The notes beneath the pieces are model-generated. The model had not been told where the DNA came from, ran no database searches, and worked only from the letters and a program-made list of their open reading frames with translations. A DNA stretch of 5,077 nt from NCBI GenBank assembly GCA_012719195.1, contig JAAYAV010000494.1:1-5077 (forward strand). The letters run 5' to 3'. Within the stretch, counting starts at the first letter, position 1; each line of letters begins with the position of its first letter. Source of the stretch: Anaerolineae bacterium (lineage in GTDB: Bacteria; Chloroflexota; Anaerolineae; DRVO01). Positions 1 to 5,077 of this stretch are shown piece after piece. Made by a program: the position numbers and the translations under genes.

Positions 1-861
1 CCGGAGGTCGAGTGTCGCTGGGTCGGCCAAGAGGCTGGGCAGGTGTGGGAGCAGATCGTAGCCCTTCTCGGTGCGGAACACCTCGAGGAGGTCGGGCGTC
101 CAGGGGATCTGGAGGCCCGGCTGCACCGGAGGAACGGCCGGCTCGTCGGTGAAGGCGCACTCGATGGCGCGACCGGGCCCCAGGTGGGGTTCTAGTGCGC
201 CCCGATAGGCATCGTGCGTGAGGGCCAGGAATGCGTTCGTCGACTCCGGGTCCAGCAGATCGGGCGTCACCGGATGGCTGGCGTCTCTCTCCGCCTGGCG
301 GACCTGGACGTAGGCGCTCGCGGCCGCGCGTCCTTCGGCCTCGCGATCCAGGCCGGGCACGCAGATGGTAGTATCGCCCTCACGCCAGGCGGTCGCGACG
401 ACGGCGGTGGGATCAGCGGCCGCCAGAGGGAGAGCCACCGGCTGGAGCCGGCAGTTGGCCAGACCTGGCTGAGCCTGCACGACCCGACCGCAGGCGCTGC
501 CTGACGGCCAGCCGCCTTCGTCGTAGAGCCAGAAGGCCAGGCCCAGCCGGTCGCACTCTTCTACCGCGAAGCGCACCATCTCGAAGTAGCGTGCACTCAG
601 GTACTCCGGCTCCAGGGCCGTTGCCATCAGCTGGGGCCGGAATTCGGGTGGCTCGGGAACGATACACACGCCGCCGACGCCGTGCTGGTGCATATCATCG
701 AGCTGCCGTCTGATCCTCTCCTGGGTGAGCCGGTCGTTCCAGACCCAGAAGTACGAGGGACGGAAGCGCCCCGCCGGTGAGGCGAAGCCTTCCGGGGAGA
801 AGTCGGCCGGGCGGTGCGGGGACAGCGAGGTCCGCCAGTCCGGGCCGCCTTCCGCATTCAT
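1..861 (-). CDS. Glycoside hydrolase-like protein, GH106 (alpha-L-rhamnosidase)-related, N-terminal part
   Basis: An uninterrupted reading frame of 287 codons runs from ATG at 861 off the left edge, so the C-terminal part is missing. Visible landmarks are PSYFWVWNDRLT near residues 35-46, followed by a helix and DDMHQHGVGGVCI (55-67), then WLYDEGGWPSG (111-121) and FTDEPAV (237-243). This series (an opening F-W-x-W-N segment, 'QL..M...G..G', 'YDE.G.PSG', 'TDEP') is what I know from large TIM-barrel hydrolases annotated as glycosyl hydrolase or GH106-type alpha-L-rhamnosidase, which usually exceed 800 residues. The acidic residues D114/E115 and D239/E240 are candidate active-site groups, by inference only. 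No signal peptide is visible, suggesting a cytoplasmic enzyme acting on imported oligosaccharides. The gene begins 28 bp after the ftsH stop on the same strand, so read-through transcription is possible. A purine stretch (GAGAG) precedes ATG 861; an in-frame GTG at 885 is an alternative start with no better ribosome site. Substrate is unknown. Confidence 0.72.
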   Translation of the reverse strand, partial: MNAEGGPDWRTSLSPHRPADFSPEGFASPAGRFRPSYFWVWNDRLTQERIRRQLDDMHQHGVGGVCIVPEPPEFRPQLMATALEPEYLSARYFEMVRFAVEECDRLGLAFWLYDEGGWPSGSACGRVVQAQPGLANCRLQPVALPLAAADPTAVVATAWREGDTTICVPGLDREAEGRAAASAYVQVRQAERDASHPVTPDLLDPESTNAFLALTHDAYRGALEPHLGPGRAIECAFTDEPAVPPVQPGLQIPWTPDLLEVFRTEKGYDLLPHLPSLLADPATLDLR

Positions 862-889
862 GGCGCTCTCGAGCGTCTCCGGCACCGCG

Positions 890-2791
890 CTAGGAGCCTG
901 CTGTCTCGGCGAGGGCGCGTTGCACGGCGGCGCCGTCCAGGGTCTCTGTCTGGAGCAGTTGCTGGGCCAGGGACTCCAGTGCGGCGCGATGCGCGGTGAG
1001 CAGTGCGCGGGCGCGGTCATACTGGGCCTCGATGATGCTCTGCACCTCTTCGTCGATCAGGCGGAGGGTCTCGGGGCTGGCGGAGGCGGGAGCGTCCCCG
1101 GCTTCCAGGAACTGGTACTGCTGGCTGGAGTAACGCACCAGGCCGAGCTTCCCGCTCATGCCGAACTCGGTAACCATCCGGCGGGCTAGTTGAGTGACCT
1201 GTCGGATATCGTCGGCCGCGCCGGTGCTTATCTGCCCGAAGACGGTGTACTCCGCCGCTCGTCCACCCAGCATCACGGCGATGCGGTCCTCCAGTTCGGG
1301 CTGGGTGAGCAGGTAGCGGTCTTCGGTGGGCATCTGCATGGTGTAGCCCAGGGCGCTGCGGCCGCGGGGCACGATACTCACCTTGGCTACCGGATCGGCA
1401 TGGGGAACGAGAGCGGCAACCAGAGCGTGACCGCACTCGTGGTAGGCGACAGCGGTGCGCTCGCGCTCGTTCATGACCCGAGACCGTTGCTCCAGTCCCG
1501 CCACCACGCGCTCGATGGCGGCCTCGAAGTCGGCCATAGTTACGGCCTCGGCGGAGCGTCGCGCTGCCAGCAGGGCGGCCTCGTTGACCACGTTGGCCAG
1601 ATCGGCGCCGGTGAAGCCGGGCGTGATGCGAGCGGCCCGCTGTAAGTCGAACTCGGGAGCAAGTGTGACCTTCGCTGTGTGGATGCGTAGGATCTGCAGC
1701 CGGCCGATGAGGTCGGGAGCGGACACGGTAATCTGGCGGTCGAAGCGACCAGCGCGGAGAAGGGCCGGGTCGAGGATCTCGGGCCGGTTGGTGGCAGCCA
1801 TGATGATGACCGGCTTGTCGGCGGTGGACTGGAAGCCATCGATCTCGGCCAGGAGTTGGTTCAGCGTCTGCTCGCGCTCGTCGTTGCCGCCGATGCGAAC
1901 GGAGCCACCGCGAGACTGTCCGATGGCATCGATCTCATCGATGAAGACGATGGCGGGTGCAACCTTGCGCGCCTGCTCGAACAGGTCGCGCACCCGGGCG
2001 GCGCCCACGCCGACGAACATCTCCACGAACTCGGATCCGCTGGTCTCGAAGAAGGGTACGTGCGCCTCGCCGGCGGTGGCCTTGGCGAGCAGAGTCTTGC
2101 CGGTACCGGGCGGCCCTACTAGCAGGACACCCTTGGGAATGCGGCCACCCAGGCGGCTGAACCGCTCCGGTGTCTTCAGGAACTGGATGATCTCGGTTAG
2201 TTCGGCGATGGCCTCGTCGGCCCCGCCCACGTCGTCGAAGGTGATGCCGATGGTCTCGGGCTTGACCTCGGTGGCCTTGCTCTTGCCCACACCCATCATG
2301 CCGCCGGCGCCGCGCAGGCCGCGCATCTGGCGGTAACCGAAATACCACACCCCGCCGATGAGCAGGAGCGGCAAGGCGTAGGCCAGTAGAAAGCCGCCGA
2401 CCGGACTGGCGGGCGGGCTGACGGAGTAAGTTACGCCGTTCGCGTCCAGCAGCTCAATGAGGGTTGGATCGCCCTCGGGCACGGCGACCGTGGTGAAGGG
2501 AAGCGCGGGTGCGTCCCTCGCAGAAGTGTCCGGATCAGTCATCGTTCCTACGATGCGGCCCTCGTCGAGGGTGACGTCCAGGATCTCCCCCGCGTTCAGC
2601 TTGCTCTTGAACTCGCTGTAGGGGATCTCTATCTGGCGAACGAGTAGCGGACTGAGGATGAACTGCTGGAAAATCCACATCCCCAGCAGCCCCACCACGA
2701 GGTAGCTGACGATGAACCGAAGCTGTCGCTTGCGATTCTCCTGCTCTTCGGGGGGACGCCCCTCTCCGTTGGGCGGTGGCGGGATCTTCAA
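890..2791 (-). CDS. ftsH: ATP-dependent zinc metalloprotease FtsH
   Basis: Membrane-anchored AAA+ protease of 633 residues that unfolds and degrades damaged or regulatory membrane and cytosolic proteins as a hexamer. Domains in order: a short proline-rich cytosolic N-tail, transmembrane helix 1 (about 26-46), an extracytoplasmic domain (about 47-131), transmembrane helix 2 (about 132-153), and the AAA+ module. That module has Walker A GPPGTGKT (226-233), the pore loop MFVG with F259, Walker B VFIDEID (282-288) and a second region of homology with arginine fingers R346 and R349. The M41 peptidase follows, with zinc motif HECGH (451-455) and the third ligand probably D528 in GAADDI. Two deviations are the C in HECGH (usually HEAGH) and LLRAGRFD (usually LLRPGRFD). 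The C-terminal tail is short. I place the start at TTG 2791 because AGGAGGT lies 7 nt upstream; an in-frame ATG at 2941 would add 50 low-complexity basic residues and lies inside an operator, and the next ATG would delete part of helix 1. The gene is divergent from the dnaJ-hspR operon. Confidence 0.96.
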   Translation of the reverse strand: MKIPPPPNGEGRPPEEQENRKRQLRFIVSYLVVGLLGMWIFQQFILSPLLVRQIEIPYSEFKSKLNAGEILDVTLDEGRIVGTMTDPDTSARDAPALPFTTVAVPEGDPTLIELLDANGVTYSVSPPASPVGGFLLAYALPLLLIGGVWYFGYRQMRGLRGAGGMMGVGKSKATEVKPETIGITFDDVGGADEAIAELTEIIQFLKTPERFSRLGGRIPKGVLLVGPPGTGKTLLAKATAGEAHVPFFETSGSEFVEMFVGVGAARVRDLFEQARKVAPAIVFIDEIDAIGQSRGGSVRIGGNDEREQTLNQLLAEIDGFQSTADKPVIIMAATNRPEILDPALLRAGRFDRQITVSAPDLIGRLQILRIHTAKVTLAPEFDLQRAARITPGFTGADLANVVNEAALLAARRSAEAVTMADFEAAIERVVAGLEQRSRVMNERERTAVAYHECGHALVAALVPHADPVAKVSIVPRGRSALGYTMQMPTEDRYLLTQPELEDRIAVMLGGRAAEYTVFGQISTGAADDIRQVTQLARRMVTEFGMSGKLGLVRYSSQQYQFLEAGDAPASASPETLRLIDEEVQSIIEAQYDRARALLTAHRAALESLAQQLLQTETLDGAAVQRALAETAGS

Positions 2792-2798
2792 GGCCTGT

Positions 2799-2805
2799 AC
2801 CTCCT
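2799..2805 (-). promoter_or_regulatory. Ribosome binding site of ftsH
   Basis: The minus strand reads AGGAGGT followed by 7 nt and then TTG. This near-perfect Shine-Dalgarno at ideal spacing is the reason for choosing the TTG start of ftsH over the upstream ATG at 2941, which has no comparable site. Confidence 0.82.
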
Positions 2806-2847
2806 GGCGCGGGCCCCTGCGGCGCGGGCACTCACCGCTTCGCGGCA

Positions 2848-2876
2848 ATTGTACCGCCTCGCCGAGCCTCTCACCA
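2848..2876 (-). promoter_or_regulatory. Candidate sigma-70-type promoter for ftsH
   Basis: On the minus strand a TACAAT hexamer (2853-2848) matches the -10 consensus at five of six positions. A weak -35 candidate TGGTGA (2876-2871, three of six) sits 17 bp upstream. Transcription would begin near 2841, giving a leader of about 50 nt before the ftsH ribosome site and TTG. The perfect HAIR operator lies about 45 bp upstream of this -35. The -10 match is seen directly; that it is used is inference. Confidence 0.4.
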
Positions 2877-2920
2877 GAGCAGCGACGCTCGCACCGATTC
2901 CCCCCAGACGCTTTCTCCAA

Positions 2921-2943
2921 ACTTGAGTCGAACGCACTCAAGT
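2921..2943. promoter_or_regulatory. HAIR operator 1 (HspR-associated inverted repeat), perfect
   Basis: The arms ACTTGAGT (2921-2928) and ACTCAAGT (2936-2943) are exact 8-bp inverted repeats around a 7-nt spacer. The inner 7+7 bases equal the established HAIR consensus CTTGAGT-N7-ACTCAAG, bound by HspR repressors in Streptomyces, Mycobacterium and relatives. It lies just upstream of the -35 of the dnaJ promoter, and an HspR homologue is encoded two genes downstream, so the match of operator and cognate repressor is strongly supported by context. Confidence 0.93.
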
Positions 2944-2945
2944 TG

Positions 2946-2966
2946 CTTGACTACATCGCACTCAGG
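2946..2966. promoter_or_regulatory. HAIR operator 2, degenerate, overlapping the -35
   Basis: CTTGACT (2946-2952), a 7-nt spacer, then ACTCAGG (2960-2966): one mismatch per arm from the HAIR consensus and the same N7 spacing as operator 1. Its centre is 24 bp from that of operator 1. The left arm contains the -35 hexamer TTGACT, so the arm's deviation from CTTGAGT keeps or improves the -35. HspR bound here would block RNA polymerase directly. Binding strength is unknown. Confidence 0.75.
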
Positions 2967-2975
2967 TGCTACAAT
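2947..2975 (+). promoter_or_regulatory. Promoter of the dnaJ-hspR(-clpB) operon, sigma-70 type
   Basis: TTGACT (2947-2952) and TACAAT (2970-2975) are each five of six matches to the vegetative consensus and are separated by exactly 17 bp. A TG pair at 2967-2968, two bases before the -10, gives an extended -10-like element. The predicted start near 2982 leaves a leader of only about 23 nt before ATG 3005. A strong housekeeping promoter held down by a repressor is the usual arrangement of HspR-controlled heat-shock genes, in contrast to an alternative sigma factor. Confidence 0.82.
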
Positions 2976-3004
2976 GGTGGGAACGCTATTCTGGCGGTTG
3001 AGAC

Positions 3005-3985
3005 ATGGAATATAGGGACTACTACAAGATATTGGGCGTTAGCCGCACGGCCAGCGAAGACGATATTCGCAAGGCGTACCGCAAGCTGGCCCGCAAATAT
3101 CATCCCGACGTGAACCCCAACGACAAGGACGCGGCCAACCGCTTCAAAGAGATCAACGAGGCCCATATGGTCCTGTCCGACGCCGAGAAGCGGCGGAAGT
3201 ACGATCAGCTGGGCAGCAGCTACGAGCAGTGGCAGCAGGGCGGCGGCGACGCCCGCGGGTTCGACTGGAGCCAGTGGTTCGGCGGCGCGCAGGCGCAGGG
3301 CGCTCGACCCGGCGGTCAACGGGTCTACACCAGCGACTATGGACCGGAGGGCTTGGGCGGCTTCGGGGTGTCGGACTTCTTCGAGGCCTTGTTTGGGTCC
3401 ATGGGCGGTGCCGGTGGCAGGACGCATACCCAACGCACCTGGACGCAGGCGCCGCGCCGAGGCCAAGACCTGGAGCATGGGATCGAGATCTCGCTCGAGG
3501 AGGCCTACCACGGCGCCACTCGGATCCTGAGCATCGACGGCAAGCGGCTGGAGGCCAGCATCCCCCCCGGAGTCCGTACCGGATCGCGCGTGCGCCTGCG
3601 GGGCCAGGGCGGCCCCGGATCGGCCGGCGCGCCGGCGGGGGACCTATATCTGCGCATCGCCGTGAGGGATGATGCCCGCTTCGAGCGGCGTGGCAACGAT
3701 CTCCATGCTGAGGTGCCGGTGGATCTCTACACCTGCCTCCTGGGCGGTAGCGTGTCGGTCAACGGGCTGGGCGGCGAGATGCGGCTGACCATCCCGCCGT
3801 TGACCCAGAACGGTCGCACCTTCCGCCTGCGTGGGCGCGGGATGCCGGAGCTACGCAACCCGAAGCAGCGTGGGGACCTCTACGCCAAGATCAAGGTCGT
3901 CTTGCCACAGTCTCTGAGCGACCGGCAGCGGGAGCTGGTGGAGCAGCTGGCGGCTGAACCGGTGGCTGAGGGGGGTTCCGAATAG
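3005..3985 (+). CDS. cbpA: DnaJ-family co-chaperone, zinc-finger-less CbpA type
   Basis: A 326-residue cytosolic J-domain protein that would deliver clients to DnaK (Hsp70) and stimulate its ATPase. The J domain spans about 5-69 with the catalytic HPD loop at 33-35, flanked by the basic helix II (KAYRKLARKYH) and helix III. A glycine-, aromatic- and glutamine-rich linker follows (about 70-140, with GFDW and GGFG segments and FFEALFGSM at 125-133). Two beta-rich C-terminal peptide-binding domains come next (about 154-228 and 232-300), including the typical IPPGVRTGSRVRLRGQG stretch at 187-203. There are no CxxCxGxG repeats, so it is the type II (CbpA/DnaJ2-like) class and not classical DnaJ of about 375 residues. 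No dnaK or grpE lies beside it here. The ribosome site is weak (GGCGGT about 6 nt before ATG). It is the first gene of the HAIR-controlled operon, and its stop TAG overlaps the hspR ribosome site. Confidence 0.94.
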   Translation: MEYRDYYKILGVSRTASEDDIRKAYRKLARKYHPDVNPNDKDAANRFKEINEAHMVLSDAEKRRKYDQLGSSYEQWQQGGGDARGFDWSQWFGGAQAQGARPGGQRVYTSDYGPEGLGGFGVSDFFEALFGSMGGAGGRTHTQRTWTQAPRRGQDLEHGIEISLEEAYHGATRILSIDGKRLEASIPPGVRTGSRVRLRGQGGPGSAGAPAGDLYLRIAVRDDARFERRGNDLHAEVPVDLYTCLLGGSVSVNGLGGEMRLTIPPLTQNGRTFRLRGRGMPELRNPKQRGDLYAKIKVVLPQSLSDRQRELVEQLAAEPVAEGGSE

Positions 3986-3989
3986 GAGG
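3984..3989 (+). promoter_or_regulatory. Ribosome binding site of hspR, overlapping the dnaJ stop
   Basis: AGGAGG begins inside the TAG stop codon of the J-protein gene. It stands 3 nt from ATG 3993 and 6 nt from the in-frame ATG 3996 that follows directly, with GTG 3999 after that. Spacing favours ATG 3996. The overlap implies that ribosomes finishing dnaJ can re-start on hspR, which would keep repressor and co-chaperone synthesis tied together. Confidence 0.8.
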
Positions 3990-3995
3990 CCGATG

Positions 3996-4403
3996 ATGGT
4001 GTCTAGGGACTGGCGCCGGGAACCCAGGTACCCGATCGGCGTGACGGCGCAACTGGTGGGCCTGCACCCGCAGACCTTGCGGCACTACGAGAACCTAGGG
4101 CTGGTGGTACCCAAGCGGACAGCCGGTAACCATCGCCTCTACTCCGACCACGACGTGGAACGGCTTCGGCTGATCTCGCGTCTCAGCGGCGAACTAGGTG
4201 TGAACCTGGCCGGTGTGGAAGTCGTGCTCAACATGACGGAGCAGATGAACGACCTGCGCGAGGAGCTGCGCCGTCGGGAGGAGGAGATGCTCGGCGAGAT
4301 CGCACACCTCAGGCGACTCGTCGCGACTGACGGATGGGCGCGCATGCTGCCCGGACGCTCACAGACCGACCACGACCGCTCCGGGCTGGATCGCCGTCGG
4401 TAG
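3996..4403 (+). CDS. hspR: Heat-shock repressor HspR, MerR family
   Basis: A 135-residue cytosolic transcriptional repressor (136 if ATG 3993 is used). The N-terminal winged helix-turn-helix of the MerR family is clear: YPIGVTAQLVGLHPQTLRHYE, then LGLVVPKRTAGNHRLYSDHDVERL (about residues 12-57), and then a conserved segment containing GVNLAGVEVVLNM. The phrases 'GLHPQTLR.YE.LGL..P.RT.G..R.YS' and 'G.NLAGV' are signatures of HspR rather than of metal- or drug-sensing MerR proteins. A heptad-rich charged helix (about 78-110) probably forms the dimer coiled coil. The C-terminal tail is short, hydrophilic and basic and lacks effector-binding cysteines. In Streptomyces, HspR binds HAIR sites with DnaK as co-repressor; here HAIRs precede the operon, so autorepression is expected. 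Position directly after a J-protein gene mirrors the actinobacterial dnaK-grpE-dnaJ-hspR order, but without dnaK and grpE. Confidence 0.94.
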   Translation: MVSRDWRREPRYPIGVTAQLVGLHPQTLRHYENLGLVVPKRTAGNHRLYSDHDVERLRLISRLSGELGVNLAGVEVVLNMTEQMNDLREELRRREEEMLGEIAHLRRLVATDGWARMLPGRSQTDHDRSGLDRRR

Positions 4404-4412
4404 TGTGTGAAT

Positions 4413-4443
4413 GGCCCCGCGCCGATTCGTGCGGAACGGGGTC
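4413..4443 (+). other. Imperfect hairpin between hspR and clpB
   Basis: GGCCCCG (4413-4419) can pair with CGGGGTC (4437-4443), giving seven base pairs with one G-U, around a 17-nt loop that can form a small inner stem (CCG 4422-4424 with CGG 4432-4434). No T-run follows, so it is not a standard intrinsic terminator. It could modulate read-through from hspR into clpB, mark an RNA-processing point, or be incidental in GC-rich DNA. The rest of the 81-bp gap shows no HAIR and no convincing -35/-10 pair. Confidence 0.4.
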
Positions 4444-4472
4444 CGAAGTAGAACGACTAATGCTGTTAGGCT

Positions 4473-4477
4473 AGAGG
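4473..4477 (+). promoter_or_regulatory. Ribosome binding site of clpB
   Basis: AGAGG is placed 7 nt upstream of ATG 4485. It is a reasonable Shine-Dalgarno and supports the chosen start, which also yields the canonical ClpB N-terminus. Confidence 0.65.
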
Positions 4478-4484
4478 CTTGAAG

Positions 4485-5077
4485 ATGGACTACAACAAGT
4501 TTACCGAGAAGGCACGAGAGGCGCTGGCAGTCGCTCAGGAAGCGGCTCAAGAGCGCAACCACACCCAGGTTGAGCCCGAGCACCTGCTCATGGCGTTGCT
4601 CGAGCAGGCCGAGGGCGTCGTACCGGATGTGCTCAGCCGGGCAGGCGTGTCGGGAGTGGCGGTACAGCGAGGCGTCCAGGCCCGCCTGGACCGCCTGGCC
4701 ACCGCCCACGGTGCCACCCAGGTGTACATGTCGCGGGCGCTAGACGCCGTACTACGACAGGCACTGCAAGAGGCAGGGGAGATGCATGACGACTACGTCA
4801 GCGTCGAGCACCTGTTGCTGGCAGTGGCGGGACCGGCTGGGGGCGAAACGGGAGAGATGCTCCGCCGCATGGGCGTCACGCGAGACAACATCCTGCAGGC
4901 GCTGACCCAAGTTCGGGGCAGCCAGCGGGTCACCGACGCCAACCCGGAGGGCAAGTACCGGGCGCTGGAGAAGTACGGCCGTGACCTGACGCAGATGGCG
5001 GCGCAGGGCAAGCTGGATCCCGTGATCGGGCGAGACGAGGCCATCCGCCGGGTGACGCGCATCCTGCTGCGCCGGAC
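4485..5077 (+). CDS. clpB: ATP-dependent chaperone ClpB (Hsp100 disaggregase), N-terminal part
   Basis: The first 197 codons of a protein usually about 860 residues long; the rest lies beyond the right edge. ClpB is a cytosolic hexameric AAA+ machine that pulls polypeptides out of aggregates together with the DnaK/DnaJ system. Visible here is the Clp N-domain with its two related repeats: FTEKAREAL and VEPEHLLMALLE at 6-40, then LDAVLRQAL and VSVEHLLLAV at 86-114. The linker RVTDANPEGKYRALEKYGRDLT (148-169) and LDPVIGRDEAIRRVTRILLRR (177-197), which opens nucleotide-binding domain 1, follow; Walker A should come just past the window. The 'NPE.KY.ALEKYGRDLT' linker points to ClpB rather than ClpA or ClpC. 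The gene lies 81 bp after hspR on the same strand. With no HAIR or clear promoter of its own, co-transcription from the HAIR-controlled promoter is likely but unproved. Confidence 0.95.
   Translation, partial: MDYNKFTEKAREALAVAQEAAQERNHTQVEPEHLLMALLEQAEGVVPDVLSRAGVSGVAVQRGVQARLDRLATAHGATQVYMSRALDAVLRQALQEAGEMHDDYVSVEHLLLAVAGPAGGETGEMLRRMGVTRDNILQALTQVRGSQRVTDANPEGKYRALEKYGRDLTQMAAQGKLDPVIGRDEAIRRVTRILLRR

Noticed and set aside
725..1645. Two plus-strand open frames (725-1189 and 1190-1645) facing the ftsH 3' part and the hydrolase 5' part
   Set aside because: Both are antisense to real coding sequence, have low-complexity Gly/Ala/Leu composition, and lack ribosome sites; they are shadows.
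1455..2336. Long plus-strand open frame of 293 codons opposite ftsH
   Set aside because: It lies wholly antisense to the well-supported AAA+ and protease domains of ftsH. Its product is serine/arginine/alanine-rich with no recognisable fold, as expected from the complement of a GC-rich gene.
2792..2941. A 50-residue N-terminal extension of FtsH from ATG 2941
   Set aside because: The extension is arginine/glycine-rich and unlike FtsH tails, its ATG falls inside the HAIR operator, and it would start upstream of the candidate ftsH promoter. TTG 2791 has a far better ribosome site.
2969..3511. Minus-strand open frame of 180 codons across the dnaJ start
   Set aside because: It is antisense to the J domain and the glycine-rich linker, overlaps the operon promoter and shows no known motif.
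4433..4467. Possible ECF-sigma promoter for clpB (GGAAC at 4433, GTT at 4465)
   Set aside because: The spacing is about 27 bp, well beyond the 16-19 bp seen for such promoters, and neither element is otherwise supported.
4359..5062. Minus-strand open frames opposite hspR end and clpB
   Set aside because: They are complements of the strongly recognised ClpB N-domain with no motif or ribosome site of their own.
1..5077. A wholly new defence, mobile or RNA-based system
   Set aside because: Every long stretch is explained by five recognisable genes and one short regulatory region. No repeats in array, transposase, integrase, tRNA or structured RNA family was seen.

Overview
This GC-rich window (most third codon positions are G or C) is a bacterial protein-quality-control locus. 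It holds five protein genes, two of them cut by the window edges, around one divergent regulatory region. An HspR-type repressor with HAIR operators is known from Actinobacteria, Deinococcota, Chloroflexota and some Proteobacteria. The pairing of a CbpA-type J-protein gene, hspR and clpB with an unlinked glycoside hydrolase and a C-terminally short FtsH makes me lean to Chloroflexota. That taxonomic guess is inference and is not proved by this sequence.

Left half, minus strand: ftsH (membrane AAA+ zinc protease, 2791 to 890, TTG start with a strong ribosome binding site). It is followed after 28 bp by the first 287 codons of a large glycoside hydrolase-like protein (861 to 1, running off the window) that resembles the GH106 alpha-L-rhamnosidase group.

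Centre (2792-3004): a 213-bp divergent intergenic region. It carries a perfect HAIR operator (CTTGAGT-N7-ACTCAAG) and a second, degenerate HAIR 24 bp further on. The second HAIR contains the -35 hexamer of a near-consensus sigma-70 promoter (TTGACT-17 bp-TACAAT) that fires into dnaJ. A weaker candidate promoter points the other way to ftsH.

Right half, plus strand: a dnaJ/cbpA-type co-chaperone (3005-3985), hspR (start overlapping the operon signals at 3984-3998, end 4403), then an 81-bp gap with an imperfect hairpin, then the first 197 codons of clpB (4485 to window end).

How it works together: HspR should bind the HAIRs and repress its own operon, including dnaJ and probably clpB. Heat or misfolded protein would relieve repression and release the J-protein and ClpB disaggregase. 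FtsH, which removes damaged membrane and cytosolic proteins, sits divergently next to the same operators and may share the control. I see no mobile element, CRISPR array, tRNA or rRNA. I also see no convincing undescribed system; the most informative part is the operator/promoter architecture.
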